A stretch of 64,000 nucleotides of DNA from Mycobacterium sp. DL99. GTDB taxonomy: Bacteria > Actinomycetota > Actinomycetes > Mycobacteriales > Mycobacteriaceae. The DNA lies in the NCBI RefSeq assembly GCF_004762045.1, contig NZ_SJOM01000007.1, positions 934,108 through 998,107 on the forward strand, read 5' to 3'. A program made the position numbers and the translations under genes. Numbering within the stretch: position 1 is the first letter of the stretch; the number at the start of each line of letters is the position of its first letter. The notes below the pieces were generated by a model. The model ran no database searches. It was given only the letters and a program-made list of their open reading frames with translations, and was not told where the DNA came from. This document shows positions 20,864 to 30,186 of this stretch, piece after piece.

Positions 20864-21676
20864 TCAGCTGAGGTCGATCAGTACCGGCGCATGGTCGCTG
20901 GGTGCGGTGGTGCCCTTCTTGGGGCGGCGTTCATCCTTCACGATCTCGGCGTTCGTGACCCGCGAGGCGAGGCCGGGGGAGCCGAGGATGAAATCGATGC
21001 GCATGCCGCGGCGTTTCTGGAAAGCCAGCTGGGTGTAATCCCAGTAGGTGTAGGTCCCGGGACCTGGTGTGAAAGACCGCACCACATCGGTGAATTGGGC
21101 GTCGTTCATGGCCTGGAAGGCCGCGCGCTCGGGCTCGGACACGTGCGTGCTGCCGTCGAAGGCGGCCATGTCCCAGACGTCCTCATCCTGGGGGGCGATG
21201 TTCCAGTCTCCGACCAGCGCGATGGGCTGCTCCGGATCCGCTTGCAGCCAGCCGGCGGCGGTATCCCGCAGCGCGGCAAGCCAATCCAGCTTGTAGGCGT
21301 AGTGCGGATCGGCCAGCGTACGACCGTTGGGCACATACAGGCTCCACACCCGCACGCCGCCGCAGGTCGCTCCCAGTGCGCGAGCCTCGGCCGTGGCCTC
21401 CTCCTCGGGTTTGCTGCTCCACGCCGGCTGTCCCGGGAACCCGATCTCGATATCGTCGAGGCCGACCCGGGAGGCGATGGCCACGCCGTTCCACTGGCTG
21501 AGCCCGATGTGTGCGACCTCGTAGCCGAGCGCCGCGAACGGCATCATCGGGAACTGTGCGTCGGTGCACTTGGTTTCCTGCATGGCCAGCACGTCGACGT
21601 CGGCGCGCTCCAGCCAGTCGACCACGCGGTCCACTCGGGTTCGGATCGAATTGACGTTCCAGGTGGCCAGGCGCAT
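20864..21676 (-). CDS. xthA: Exodeoxyribonuclease III
   Basis: The product is 270 aa, the AP endonuclease/3'-exonuclease of base excision repair. Catalytic segments of the ExoIII fold are all present: TWNVNSIRTR, the metal-binding glutamate in MQETKC, LYVPNG, VGDWNIAP with the Asp/Asn pair, and the terminal SDHAPV histidine. The position next to the GNAT and def genes is the same as for M. tuberculosis Rv0427c. It is monocistronic or a loose unit with the upstream GNAT gene (17 nt away). Confidence 0.95.
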   Translation of the reverse strand: MRLATWNVNSIRTRVDRVVDWLERADVDVLAMQETKCTDAQFPMMPFAALGYEVAHIGLSQWNGVAIASRVGLDDIEIGFPGQPAWSSKPEEEATAEARALGATCGGVRVWSLYVPNGRTLADPHYAYKLDWLAALRDTAAGWLQADPEQPIALVGDWNIAPQDEDVWDMAAFDGSTHVSEPERAAFQAMNDAQFTDVVRSFTPGPGTYTYWDYTQLAFQKRRGMRIDFILGSPGLASRVTNAEIVKDERRPKKGTTAPSDHAPVLIDLS

Positions 21677-21693
21677 GAGGTTAGAGGTTACGG

Positions 21694-22599
21694 TCAGCGC
21701 GAACCGAGGATGTCCTCGGCCGCGACATAGCGGGTTTGGTGATGCAGCCGGAATCCCAGTGCGGTGTACAGCGCGATGGCCGGGTGGTTGTCCACCTCCA
21801 CCTGGACGTAGGCCCGCCGGGCACCTGCCTCGGCGCCCCAGCCCAACAGTGCTTCACACACTGCCCGGGCATGGCCCTGCCTGCGATGGGCGGGGGAGAC
21901 GCGCACCGACGAGATGCCCAGCCAGGCCGTGCCGTCCGGAGCGCTCGTCACCGCGCCGCGACCGACCGCGCGGTCGGGCACCGTCGCGAAGATCAGCTCT
22001 CCGTCGACCACGGCGGTCAGCACGTCGCCGGGGACCTCGCGTTCATAGATCCGCAGCCACTGTGCGTCCGGTTGCTGTGCCAGCGTGACACCCGACGCCG
22101 GGGGCTGTGCACCCGGCAACTCACGCACCATGACCCGTGCCGGCTTGATGCCGGGGGTGCGTATCGGCAGTAGCCGCTCCGGCAGGGCCAGCCAGGCCGG
22201 CAGGTCACGTTCGCGGTACCAGTCGCGCACCGCGGACAGATCGGCGATCTGCGCCGACACGCCCAGTGGGATCGCCGAATTGGCGCGGCTGGTGACACCG
22301 CGCCCGGCACGCAGCAGCCAACCGCCCAGCCATTGCTGTTCGACGCCGGGCCAGGCCAGCGCCGCCGCGTGTTCGAGCGCGCGGATTTCGGAGGCCCGCA
22401 CCGGTGCGTGCGACAACTCACGCACGCTCACGATGTCGGCAGGAGAGATTTCGACGAGCTCGCCGTCCTTGGTGCGGATCAGCACCGTCGGCTCCAGGCG
22501 CTCCACATGGCCGATGACGTCGGTCAGTGGCTTGGCCGACCCGGCGGGCAGCTGGTAACGCAGGCTGACCCGGGACCCGAGCGCGGGCAATGCCGGCAT
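21694..22599 (-). CDS. GNAT acetyltransferase with N-terminal SH3-like domain (Rv0428c type)
   Basis: The product is 301 aa from MPALPALG, whose ATG overlaps the def stop as TGATG; the longer frame runs into def and is unlikely. The first 60 residues (GSRVSLRYQLP to DIVSVREL) look like a small beta-barrel. The C-terminal GNAT domain has the acetyl-CoA loop VSPAHRRQGHARAV and YTALGFRLHHQ. It matches the protein between xthA and def in M. tuberculosis. The acceptor is unknown; co-location with def suggests protein N-terminal modification, as inference. Confidence 0.88.
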   Translation of the reverse strand: MPALPALGSRVSLRYQLPAGSAKPLTDVIGHVERLEPTVLIRTKDGELVEISPADIVSVRELSHAPVRASEIRALEHAAALAWPGVEQQWLGGWLLRAGRGVTSRANSAIPLGVSAQIADLSAVRDWYRERDLPAWLALPERLLPIRTPGIKPARVMVRELPGAQPPASGVTLAQQPDAQWLRIYEREVPGDVLTAVVDGELIFATVPDRAVGRGAVTSAPDGTAWLGISSVRVSPAHRRQGHARAVCEALLGWGAEAGARRAYVQVEVDNHPAIALYTALGFRLHHQTRYVAAEDILGSR

Positions 22600-23192
22600 C
22601 AGTGACCGAACGGGTCGGGAACCTCGCCGGGCATCCAGGACAGGCCGGGTACACCCCATCCGTTGCGCTTGACGGACTTCTTGGCCGCCCTCGCGTAGCG
22701 GCCCACCAGCCGGTCGATGTAGAGAAATCCGTCGAGGTGTCCGGTCTCGTGCTGGAGCATCCGGGCAAACAAGTCGGTGCCCTCGAGAGTGACCGGTGAA
22801 CCGTCGGCGTCCAGCCCGGTGACCCGCGCCCAGTCGGCCCGGCCGGTCGGGAAATTCTCGCCCGGCACCGACAGGCAGCCTTCCTCGTCATCGTCGGGGT
22901 CGGGCATCGTCTCGGGAACCTCGGACGTCTCCAGCACCGGGTTGATGACGACCCCGCGGCGGCGCGTGACTTGGCCCCGCGTCGGGGCACAGTCATAGAC
23001 GAACAACCGCTTGGCCACGCCGATCTGGTTGGCGGCCAAGCCAACCCCGTTCGCAGCGTCCATGGTGTCGAACATGGTCTGGATGAGTTCGGGCAGGTCC
23101 GCAGGCAGCGAACCGTCCGGGCCGACCGGCACCGGCTCGGTCGGCGTGTGCAGAACGGGATCCCCGACGATGCAAATTGGTACGACAGCCAC
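22599..23192 (-). CDS. def: Peptide deformylase
   Basis: The product is 197 aa. It removes the formyl group from nascent N-terminal methionine. The three motifs are [18 protein letters not shown] with the metal-binding Cys, and QHETGHLDG with the two metal-binding His and the catalytic Glu. The third motif has Gly where most bacteria have Asp (HEXXH context HETGH), a variation I recall from mycobacterial deformylases. It is cotranscribed with the GNAT gene through a 1-nt overlap. Confidence 0.97.
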   Translation of the reverse strand: MAVVPICIVGDPVLHTPTEPVPVGPDGSLPADLPELIQTMFDTMDAANGVGLAANQIGVAKRLFVYDCAPTRGQVTRRRGVVINPVLETSEVPETMPDPDDDEEGCLSVPGENFPTGRADWARVTGLDADGSPVTLEGTDLFARMLQHETGHLDGFLYIDRLVGRYARAAKKSVKRNGWGVPGLSWMPGEVPDPFGH

Positions 23193-23330
23193 CGGGGAAT
23201 CTTAGGCGGAAGTCCTTCCGGAGCCGACTCGCGGGTTTATGTGTCACCCAGACCCAGCAAGCCGTGGTTGAATAATCGCCGAACCACAGCGATGTTATTT
23301 CTCACGTGTCGGAAGGGTCCAGGGAGCAAT

Positions 23331-23642
23331 ATGGACGGCGCCATGGCGCGGACTGAGCAATCCGGGGACGACTCTGATCTGAGCGATGGGCTCACCCGGC
23401 GCGAGCACGATATTTTGGCCTTCGAACGCCAATGGTGGAAGTACGCCGGAAGCAAGGAAGACGCGATCAAAGAGCTCTTCTCGATGTCGGCTACGCGGTA
23501 CTACCAGGTGCTGAACGCGTTGGTGGACCGTCCCGAGGCGCTGGCTGCCGACCCGATGCTGGTCAAGCGGCTGCGGCGGATGCGGGCCAGCCGTCAGAAG
23601 GCGCGGGCTGCGCGGCGGCTCGGCTTCGATATCAGCACCTAA
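23331..23642 (+). CDS. DUF3263 protein (Rv0430 type)
   Basis: The product is 103 aa from MDGAMARTEQ, with AGGGAG about 4 nt upstream; the frame continues upstream into def antisense DNA and is not coding there. The conserved core LTRREHDILAFERQWWKYAGSKEDAIKELF is a helix-turn-helix-like DUF3263 domain, and the C-terminus is strongly basic (RRMRASRQKARAARR), which suggests nucleic-acid binding. It is divergent from def and precedes virR by 49 nt. Confidence 0.9.
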   Translation: MDGAMARTEQSGDDSDLSDGLTRREHDILAFERQWWKYAGSKEDAIKELFSMSATRYYQVLNALVDRPEALAADPMLVKRLRRMRASRQKARAARRLGFDIST

Positions 23643-23691
23643 AAGGTCACGGGGTGAGGGATCGGGCGGTTCGCTCGATACAGTGGTGGCG

Positions 23692-24162
23692 ATGAATCAG
23701 CGAGACTCCTCCGGGTTGCCCCTGCGTGCCATGGTGATGGTGCTGTTGTTCCTCGGGGTCGTGTTCCTGCTGGTCGGTTTCCAGGCGATCGGCTCAGGCG
23801 ACGACTCTTCGGATCAGTCGTCGTCCGTGGCCACGACCACCGCGACGACCACGACGAAGACCTCGGCAAAGGCCGCACCCGCACCAGAGGTCAAGGCCGA
23901 CGTGCGCGTGTACAACATCTCCGAAGTCCCCGGTGCGGCCGAGACCACGGCCAACCGGCTGCGCGAGGCGCACTGGAATGTCACCGAGACCGGCAACCTG
24001 GCGTTGGAAGGTGTTGCCGGCACCACGGTGTTCTTCGGTGAGACTCCGGGTGAGAAGGAAGCCGCCGACGCCGTGGGCAAGGCGATCCAGGCGCCCGTCG
24101 AACCCCGGCGCCCAGAACTTCTGGAGCAACCACCGGGCGTGATCGTGGTAGTCACCGGCTAG
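23692..24162 (+). CDS. virR: VirR, LytR C-terminal-domain membrane protein
   Basis: The product is 156 aa from MNQRDSSG. One membrane helix at about residues 12-33 is followed by a Ser/Thr-rich stretch ([15 protein letters not shown]) and a LytR_C domain (about 67-155). In M. tuberculosis the equivalent Rv0431 is VirR, which controls membrane-vesicle release and cell-wall remodelling. The gene order with DUF3263 on one side and sodC on the other is the same. The start at 23683 (MVAMNQ) is also possible. Confidence 0.88.
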   Translation: MNQRDSSGLPLRAMVMVLLFLGVVFLLVGFQAIGSGDDSSDQSSSVATTTATTTTKTSAKAAPAPEVKADVRVYNISEVPGAAETTANRLREAHWNVTETGNLALEGVAGTTVFFGETPGEKEAADAVGKAIQAPVEPRRPELLEQPPGVIVVVTG

Positions 24163-24172
24163 GCTTTGGGCC

Positions 24173-24883
24173 ATGCTGAAGCCCGTCAGTGTTGCCATAC
24201 TGTTCGCTGCCCCCGTTGTCGCGCTGAGCGCCTGCAGTCCGCCCGGACAGGTGCCGTCCGACACGCCCGGCACCACCCCGGCGATCTGGACCGGATCGCC
24301 GTCGCCCTCGGCCGCTCCCGGTGAGCAGGGCGGCGGGCACGGTGCACCGGCCACCAGCGGCGGAGAGACCCTCACCGCGGATCTCAAGACCGCCGACGGG
24401 ACTGCCGTGGCAACCGCCGAATTCCAGTTCGCCGACGGTTTCGCCACCGTCACCGTCGAGACCACCACCCCGGGCAAGCTGGCTCCGGGATTCCATGGTC
24501 TCCACATCCACTCGGTCGGCAAGTGTGAGGCCAACTCGGTGGCCCCGACCGGTGGCGCGCCCGGCGACTTCAACTCCGCCGGGGGCCATTTCCAGGTGCC
24601 CGGTCACTCCGGTCACCCCTCCAGCGGTGACCTGAGCTCGTTGCAGATCCGCGCCGACGGCTCGGGCAAGCTGGTGACCACCACCGACGCGTTCACCGCC
24701 GAGGATCTGTTGGCCGGCTCGAAGACCGCCATCATGATCCATGAGAAGTCGGACAACTTCGCCAACATCCCGCCGGAGAAGTACCAGCAGGTGATCGGCG
24801 GCGCACCCGGCCCCGACCCCGCGACCTTGGCCACCGGCGATGCCGGCAGTCGAGTGGCATGCGGTGTTATCGGCGCCGGCTGA
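24173..24883 (+). CDS. sodC: Periplasmic Cu/Zn superoxide dismutase, lipoprotein
   Basis: The product is 236 aa. The signal peptide ends in the lipobox LSAC (cysteine near residue 21), so it is membrane anchored. Metal ligands are visible in [29 protein letters not shown] and MIHEKSDN. It detoxifies superoxide outside the membrane. A proline/glycine-rich linker separates lipobox and catalytic domain. It begins 10 nt after virR and overlaps the next gene by 44 nt. Confidence 0.96.
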   Translation: MLKPVSVAILFAAPVVALSACSPPGQVPSDTPGTTPAIWTGSPSPSAAPGEQGGGHGAPATSGGETLTADLKTADGTAVATAEFQFADGFATVTVETTTPGKLAPGFHGLHIHSVGKCEANSVAPTGGAPGDFNSAGGHFQVPGHSGHPSSGDLSSLQIRADGSGKLVTTTDAFTAEDLLAGSKTAIMIHEKSDNFANIPPEKYQQVIGGAPGPDPATLATGDAGSRVACGVIGAG

Positions 24884-25994
24884 CAGCCGTATCGATTTCG
24901 CCGGGTCGCCCCGGCCAACTGTCGGCGTCGAATGGGAGTTCGCTCTCGTCGACGCCGACAGTCGTGATCTGAGCAACGGCGCCGCCGAGGTGATCGCCGA
25001 GGTCGGCGAGAGCCCACACGTGCACAAGGAGTTGCTGCGCAACACCATCGAGATCGTCACCGGGATCTGTGAGAACACCGGTGAGGCGATGGACGACCTG
25101 CGCGGCACGCTCGGTCCCGTGCGCAAGATCGTGCACGACCGCGGCATGGAACTGTTCTGCGCGGGTACCCATCCGTTTGCGAAATGGTCCGCGCAACAGC
25201 TCACCGACGCGCCGCGGTACGCCGAGCTGATCAAACGCACCCAATGGTGGGGCCGCCAGATGCTGATCTGGGGTGTGCACGTGCACGTCGGGATCTCCTC
25301 GGCGCACAAGGTCATGCCGATCATCTCGTCGCTGCTCAACCAGTACCCGCATCTGTTGGCGCTGTCGGCATCCTCACCGTTCTGGGACGGTGAGGACACC
25401 GGGTACGCGAGCAACCGGGCGATGATGTTCCAGCAGTTGCCCACTGCCGGCCTGCCGTTCCAATTCCAGACCTGGCCGGAGTTCGAGGGTTTCGTCCACG
25501 ATCAGAAGAAGACCGGCATCATCGATCATCTCAACGAGATTCGTTGGGACATCAGGCCGTCGCCGCACCTCGGCACCGTCGAGGTGCGGATCTTCGACGG
25601 GGTGTCCAACGTCCGTGAGCTCGGTGCGCTCGTCGCGCTGACCCACTGCCTGATCGTCGATCTGGACCGCAGGCTCGATGCGGGCGAGCAGTTGCCGACC
25701 ATGCCGCCCTGGCATGTGCAGGAGAACAAATGGCGTGCGGCCCGCTACGGACTGGACGCCGTGATCATCCTGGACGCGGACAGCAACGAGCGGCTGGTCA
25801 CCGAAGATCTCGACGAATTGCTGAATCACCTTGAGCCGGTGGCAAAGTCACTGGGATGCTCGGACGAGCTCGCCTCTGTCACCGACATCTACCGCGGCGG
25901 CGCCTCGTATCAACGGCAGCGCCGGGTGGCCGAGGAGAACGACGGCGACCTCCGCGAAGTCGTCGACGCCCTGGTCGGCGAACTCCAACTGTGA
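24840..25994 (+). CDS. ybdK: YbdK-type carboxylate-amine ligase (glutamate-cysteine ligase 2 family)
   Basis: The product is 384 aa. The family start segment [16 protein letters not shown] and the metal/ATP motifs HVHVGI and [22 protein letters not shown] are present. Members can ligate glutamate and cysteine weakly, but the physiological reaction is unsettled. The upstream 44 nt overlap sodC; the true start may lie inside, for example downstream near [11 protein letters not shown]. It corresponds to Rv0433 in order. Confidence 0.88.
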   Translation: MPAVEWHAVLSAPADSRIDFAGSPRPTVGVEWEFALVDADSRDLSNGAAEVIAEVGESPHVHKELLRNTIEIVTGICENTGEAMDDLRGTLGPVRKIVHDRGMELFCAGTHPFAKWSAQQLTDAPRYAELIKRTQWWGRQMLIWGVHVHVGISSAHKVMPIISSLLNQYPHLLALSASSPFWDGEDTGYASNRAMMFQQLPTAGLPFQFQTWPEFEGFVHDQKKTGIIDHLNEIRWDIRPSPHLGTVEVRIFDGVSNVRELGALVALTHCLIVDLDRRLDAGEQLPTMPPWHVQENKWRAARYGLDAVIILDADSNERLVTEDLDELLNHLEPVAKSLGCSDELASVTDIYRGGASYQRQRRVAEENDGDLREVVDALVGELQL

Positions 25995-26005
25995 GGATGA
26001 GCGCT

Positions 26006-26434
26006 ATGCGACTGCGGATCATGGCGGGGATTGTGGTGGCGGGCCTCGCTCTCTCGGGCTGCAGCACCGTCACCGCCGGAACGCCGATGGGTGATCCCGA
26101 TCAGACCGGGATCTCCACCACGACGACCACCAGGCCCCGGCCCAGCTACACGGCGGCGCCCCCGTCCCCGGCTTTCCCGTCCCCCGGGACCGGTGGCGGG
26201 ACCAGTGGCGGGGTCAGCACCCCGCCACCAAACGGGATGTCGACCACCTGCCGGGAGTACGCGTCGATGGACGAGGCCACCCAGCTCGGCATGGTCGAGC
26301 TGCTGGCGAAGAACGGCTATGCGGGAATGAAGAAGAATCCGTTCCTGTGGACCTCGTTCATCGGAGCCATGTGCGTGCTGGCCGATCGGAATTCGACCGT
26401 GGTCGAGGCGATCAACAAAAAGGTGCCTGGCTGA
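26006..26434 (+). CDS. Small secreted lipoprotein
   Basis: The product is 142 aa from MRLRIMAGIVV. A signal peptide with lipobox LALSGC (cysteine near residue 18) is followed by a Thr/Pro/Gly-rich unstructured region of about 55 residues and a compact C-terminal domain with two cysteines (TTCREY and AMCVLA). GAGG lies 9 nt upstream, which decides between this start and MSAMRLRI at 25997. It follows the ligase gene by 11 nt. No family is recognised. Its 3' end overlaps the convergent Lrp gene by 23 bp. Confidence 0.8.
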   Translation: MRLRIMAGIVVAGLALSGCSTVTAGTPMGDPDQTGISTTTTTRPRPSYTAAPPSPAFPSPGTGGGTSGGVSTPPPNGMSTTCREYASMDEATQLGMVELLAKNGYAGMKKNPFLWTSFIGAMCVLADRNSTVVEAINKKVPG

Positions 26435-27416
26435 CATCTCTGGGGTGAATTGCCTTGTAGTGCACTGCGATATAAGGCCAGGCCTGCATCGCGGTGACAC
26501 CGTCCAGGCCGCGGATGCTCTCGTCGAGCACGTCGAGCAGGTCCTCGCCGCGGGCGGTCACCACCTCGGCCAGGACATCCCAACGACCGGCGGTCAGCGC
26601 CACGTACGACACCGTTTCCACGCGGGTCAGCGCCTCGGCCACCTTCTGGGCGCCGGCCCGTCCGTCGGTACGGATCGCCACCCAGCTGCTGTGGCGGTAG
26701 CCGAGCCGCAACGGATTGGCGATGCACATCACCCGGGCCGCGCCCGTCTCCACCATCCGGTTGTACCGGACCCGGATGGTGGTCTCGGACAAGCCCAGCG
26801 CAGAAGCGAAGTCGCGGAAGGCCGCGCGGCCGTCGACGGCGAGGCGCGTCAGGATCGAGCGGTCGATGTCATCGAGCGGGCGCGGCCGCACCGCGCCGTC
26901 GGCGAGCACGCCGGACAGCCGGGCCTGCTGATAGTGCAGCCGCAGGTAAGGGAGCAGTTCGACCGAACGCACCCCGGGCAGCGTCGCGATCTTGCCGAAG
27001 GCGACATCATGAAGTTCACGGGCATCGGTGCAGACCAACTCCAGCACCACCCCGTACGGGCCCGTCGTCGCCGTCACGTAATCGGCTTCGCCCAACAAGG
27101 CGAGCTCGGCGGCGAGCTCGACCGGTGTGCGGGATCCGTCGACGGTCAGCAGAGCCAGCCCCAGCGAGCCGAACCCCAGCACCGCCGGATCGGTGACGGC
27201 GGCGATGGTGATGTAGCCCTCATCCAACAGTCGCGAAACACGGCGGCGCGCAGCCTTTTCCGTGATGCCGGCGCGACGGGCCAGCTCCGCGTAGGGAATA
27301 CGGCCATCGGCCTGCAGCAATTCGATCAGTTGGCGGTCGACCGCGTCGAGGTCGGTGTAGCCCGGGTCGGACAGCAGCGTGCGGGCTGCCTCAAGCTCCG
27401 CTGACGGTGGCATCAT
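26412..27416 (-). CDS. Tandem Lrp/AsnC-type transcriptional regulator
   Basis: The product is 334 aa, twice the usual Lrp/AsnC size. Two winged-helix HTH units are visible: DLDAVDRQLIELLQADGRIPYAELARRAG at about residues 22-50 and a similar DDIDRSILTRLAVDGRAAFRDFASALG at about 180-208. Each is followed by a RAM-like alpha/beta domain. Such regulators commonly respond to amino acids. It is divergent from the Lon-domain gene, 58 bp away. Confidence 0.9.
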   Translation of the reverse strand: MMPPSAELEAARTLLSDPGYTDLDAVDRQLIELLQADGRIPYAELARRAGITEKAARRRVSRLLDEGYITIAAVTDPAVLGFGSLGLALLTVDGSRTPVELAAELALLGEADYVTATTGPYGVVLELVCTDARELHDVAFGKIATLPGVRSVELLPYLRLHYQQARLSGVLADGAVRPRPLDDIDRSILTRLAVDGRAAFRDFASALGLSETTIRVRYNRMVETGAARVMCIANPLRLGYRHSSWVAIRTDGRAGAQKVAEALTRVETVSYVALTAGRWDVLAEVVTARGEDLLDVLDESIRGLDGVTAMQAWPYIAVHYKAIHPRDVSQAPFC

Positions 27417-27474
27417 CCGAGGCTACCGGCTGATGCGCATTGACCAACCAAAGGGCGAGGACGATCCTGGCCTC

Positions 27475-28101
27475 ATGACGGTCTCACCGATGTTTCCTCT
27501 CGAAGTGGCCATGCTGCCCGGCCAGGAACTGCCGCTGCGGATTTTCGAACCGCGCTACGTGGCGATGGTGGGCGACTGTTTGGCCATGTCGGAGCCGTCG
27601 TTCGGGGTGGTGCTGATCTCGGCCGGCCGCGAGGTGGGCGGCGGTGACCGCCGGTGCGACGTCGGGGCGCGGGCCTTGATCGTGGACTGCCAGGAATTCG
27701 GTGTCGGCAAGTACCGGCTGCTGTGCGTGATGAGTGATCGAATCCGGGTGCAGCGCTGGCTCGACGACGATCCGTATCCACGTGCCGAGATCGAACTCTG
27801 GCCCGACGAACCCGGCGGCCAGGCGGATGCCGCCCGCATCAGCGACGTCGAAGACCGGATGGTGGCACTGCTCGACCGGATCGGGGAGGCTCGCGGCACG
27901 TCGATCCGCAGCCGCGAGATCGTGGAGTCGGCCGGCGTCGATCCGGAGAACCGCTTGTACGCCCTGGCCAGCCGGTTACCCATGGGACAGGCCGACCGTT
28001 ATTCACTGCTGGCCGCGCCGTCGGAAGCGGCCCGGCTCGAGGTGCTCAGCGAGGCCGTGGACACCGTCACCGCGATGGTCGAGTTCCAGCTTTCGCAGTA
28101 G
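27475..28101 (+). CDS. Lon N-terminal substrate-binding-domain protein (Rv0434 type)
   Basis: The product is 208 aa from MTVSPMFPLEVAMLPGQ; the longer frame upstream overlaps the regulator. The PLRIFEPRY signature and the downstream SFGVVLISAGREVGGGD segment define the Lon substrate-binding domain without ATPase or protease parts. Stand-alone members in bacteria have no proven role, and substrate recruitment is a possibility. It precedes the response regulator by 22 nt and may share its transcript. Confidence 0.88.
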   Translation: MTVSPMFPLEVAMLPGQELPLRIFEPRYVAMVGDCLAMSEPSFGVVLISAGREVGGGDRRCDVGARALIVDCQEFGVGKYRLLCVMSDRIRVQRWLDDDPYPRAEIELWPDEPGGQADAARISDVEDRMVALLDRIGEARGTSIRSREIVESAGVDPENRLYALASRLPMGQADRYSLLAAPSEAARLEVLSEAVDTVTAMVEFQLSQ

Positions 28102-28123
28102 CGAGCGGACAATTGGTCACGAG

Positions 28124-28810
28124 ATGAGAGTGTTGATCGTCGACGATGAGCCCAGGCTCACCAAGACGCTGAGCCTGGGGTTGCGGGCCGAGGGCTGCGT
28201 GGTCGTGGTGGCCGACAACGGTGTGGACGGGGCGCACCTGGCCGTGGAGGACGACTTCGATGTGATCCTGCTCGACATCATGCTCCCGGGCATGAGCGGC
28301 TACGAGGTGCTGCGGCGGATCCGGGCGCAGCAGGTGTGGACTCCGGTGCTGATGCTGACCGCCAAAGACGGTGAATTCGACGAGACCGACGCGTTCGACC
28401 TGGGAGCCGACGACTACCTCACCAAACCGTTCAAGTTCAACGTGCTGGCGGCCAGGATGCGGGCACTGCAGCGCCGGGGCGCACCTCAGCGGCCGGCCGT
28501 CATCACCGCGGGATCGCTGTCGCTCGATCCGGCCCGCAAGACCGTCGCCCGCGGCGATGTTCCAATTGGACTGACGCCCAAGGAATTCTGCCTGCTGCAG
28601 TACCTGATGCGGAACAAGGACACGGTGGTGACCAAGGCTGACATCCTGCGGAACGTATGGGATGCCCACTACGTGGGGCCACACAACGTCGTCGAAGTCT
28701 ATGTGCGATACGTTCGCCTCAAGATCGATGCACCGTTCGGTACCAACAGCATTCACACTGTGCGGGGAGTCGGCTACCGGCTCGAATCGGAAGAGAGCCG
28801 AGGCAATTGA
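28124..28810 (+). CDS. OmpR-family response regulator
   Basis: The product is 228 aa. The receiver domain has the acidic pocket VDDEP (residues 7-8), the phospho-acceptor Asp51 in ILLDIMLPG and Lys101 in DYLTKPF. A winged-helix DNA-binding domain follows, with LTPKEFCLLQYLMRN and TVRGVGYRLE. It is on the plus strand, whereas the adjacent histidine kinase is on the minus strand and overlaps its 3' end by 37 bp. They are the likely cognate pair. Confidence 0.93.
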   Translation: MRVLIVDDEPRLTKTLSLGLRAEGCVVVVADNGVDGAHLAVEDDFDVILLDIMLPGMSGYEVLRRIRAQQVWTPVLMLTAKDGEFDETDAFDLGADDYLTKPFKFNVLAARMRALQRRGAPQRPAVITAGSLSLDPARKTVARGDVPIGLTPKEFCLLQYLMRNKDTVVTKADILRNVWDAHYVGPHNVVEVYVRYVRLKIDAPFGTNSIHTVRGVGYRLESEESRGN

Positions 28811-30186
28811 ACACGGACGACGGTGCCGCCTCCGGCCCGGTCGTCCACGGTGACCGTACCGCCATGTGCGGCAACGATTTCAGAAACGATCGCCAAGCCG
28901 AGTCCCGTCCCGCCGCCATTGCGGGAACGATCGGAGTCCAGCCGGACGAACCGGGCGAACACCCGCAGGCGGTCGGCCTCTGGGATGCCCGGCCCGTCGT
29001 CAGCGACAGTCAGCATGACGGTGCTGTCCACCTGGTGCAGGTCGATGTCGATGCATGAACGCGCATGACGCGCGGCGTTGTCGGTCAGATTTCGCAGCAC
29101 CCGTGAGAGAGCCTGGGTGTCACCTGACATCCGGGCTTCACCAACGTCGGTGTGCACGGTCAGGTGGGTTCCGCGCCGTAACCGGTCGGCCTCGGCCTGG
29201 ATGACCGGCCGGAGGTCCAGCTCTTCCAGACGGAGTTTCAGACCGCGCTCATCGGCTCGGGCCAGCAGCAACAGATCATCGATCAGCGACTGCATCCGCT
29301 GAGCCTCGGGCATCAGTGTGGTTTCGAGCAGGTCCTGGTCGAGCAACCCGGGGTGTACCTGGGCGACATCCAGCGCGGAGATGATCGTGGTCAACGGGCT
29401 ACGCAGCTCATGGGACGCATCCCCGACGAACTGGCGCTGCGCGTTGTGGCCGGTTTCCAGGCGGGCCAGCATGGCATTCATCGTGTCGGCGAGCGCGGCG
29501 ATCTCATCGTGGCTGTCGGGTCGAGGCACGCGCTCGGCCAGGTCGGATGTGCTGATCTCGGCGACCCGGGCGCGGATCGCGTCGACCGATCGCAGCGACC
29601 GCTTCACCAGCAGGTAGGTGGCCACCGCCACGACGGCGATGACCAGCGGCGCTGATCCGCACAACAGCAGCGCGACGGTCTGGACCGTGGATTCGGCGAG
29701 TTCACTGCTGCCGGCAACCAAGATCGTGTAACGCCCGTGGGGCGTATCGACCGTCCGGCCGATGATCCTGAGATCGTCGTTGGGAACCGAATTGCCGGCC
29801 AGCCGGGTCGGCTTGGCGCCGACGGCGGTCACCGGCACCAGCGGCGTGCTCGGTGCATCGGTGGAACTGAGGACGACGGTGTTGTCGTTGGCGATTATCT
29901 GGATCGCGACAACCCGCTGATCGGTATCGAGCAGGGAGCTGTCGAAGGCGGCGGGGGACTCGGCCCTGAGTGCGGTGGTGATGTCATGCAGCTGCGTCGC
30001 CGCAGCCTCGTCGATCCCCGAGATCAGGTAGCGGTACAGCAGCACCGTCAGGCCCGCGCCCGCGACCACGAGCGCCATCAGCACCACCGTGGCCGCGACG
30101 AGGGCCGACCGGGTCGCGATACCCCACTGTCGTGGCCACGGCCGGATCCGCAGCCGCTGACGGCCTGTACCCGAAGCCGACGTCAT
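28774..30186 (-). CDS. Sensor histidine kinase
   Basis: The product is 470 aa from MTSASGTG; the ATG overlaps the PAP2 stop (ATGA). Membrane helices at about 28-52 and 170-194 bracket an extracytoplasmic sensor of about 115 residues. A HAMP linker follows. The H-box ASHELRSPLT has His259, and the ATP-binding N box (NLTDNAARHA), DDGPGIP and GTGLGLAIV are present. Its partner is probably the convergent OmpR regulator. It is coupled to the PAP2 phosphatase gene upstream. Confidence 0.92.
   Translation of the reverse strand: MTSASGTGRQRLRIRPWPRQWGIATRSALVAATVVLMALVVAGAGLTVLLYRYLISGIDEAAATQLHDITTALRAESPAAFDSSLLDTDQRVVAIQIIANDNTVVLSSTDAPSTPLVPVTAVGAKPTRLAGNSVPNDDLRIIGRTVDTPHGRYTILVAGSSELAESTVQTVALLLCGSAPLVIAVVAVATYLLVKRSLRSVDAIRARVAEISTSDLAERVPRPDSHDEIAALADTMNAMLARLETGHNAQRQFVGDASHELRSPLTTIISALDVAQVHPGLLDQDLLETTLMPEAQRMQSLIDDLLLLARADERGLKLRLEELDLRPVIQAEADRLRRGTHLTVHTDVGEARMSGDTQALSRVLRNLTDNAARHARSCIDIDLHQVDSTVMLTVADDGPGIPEADRLRVFARFVRLDSDRSRNGGGTGLGLAIVSEIVAAHGGTVTVDDRAGGGTVVRVQLPRLSSDSSR

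Noticed and set aside
19853..21730. A 625-codon plus-strand frame
   Set aside because: Antisense to the AAA+ ATPase and xthA, with no recognisable domain.
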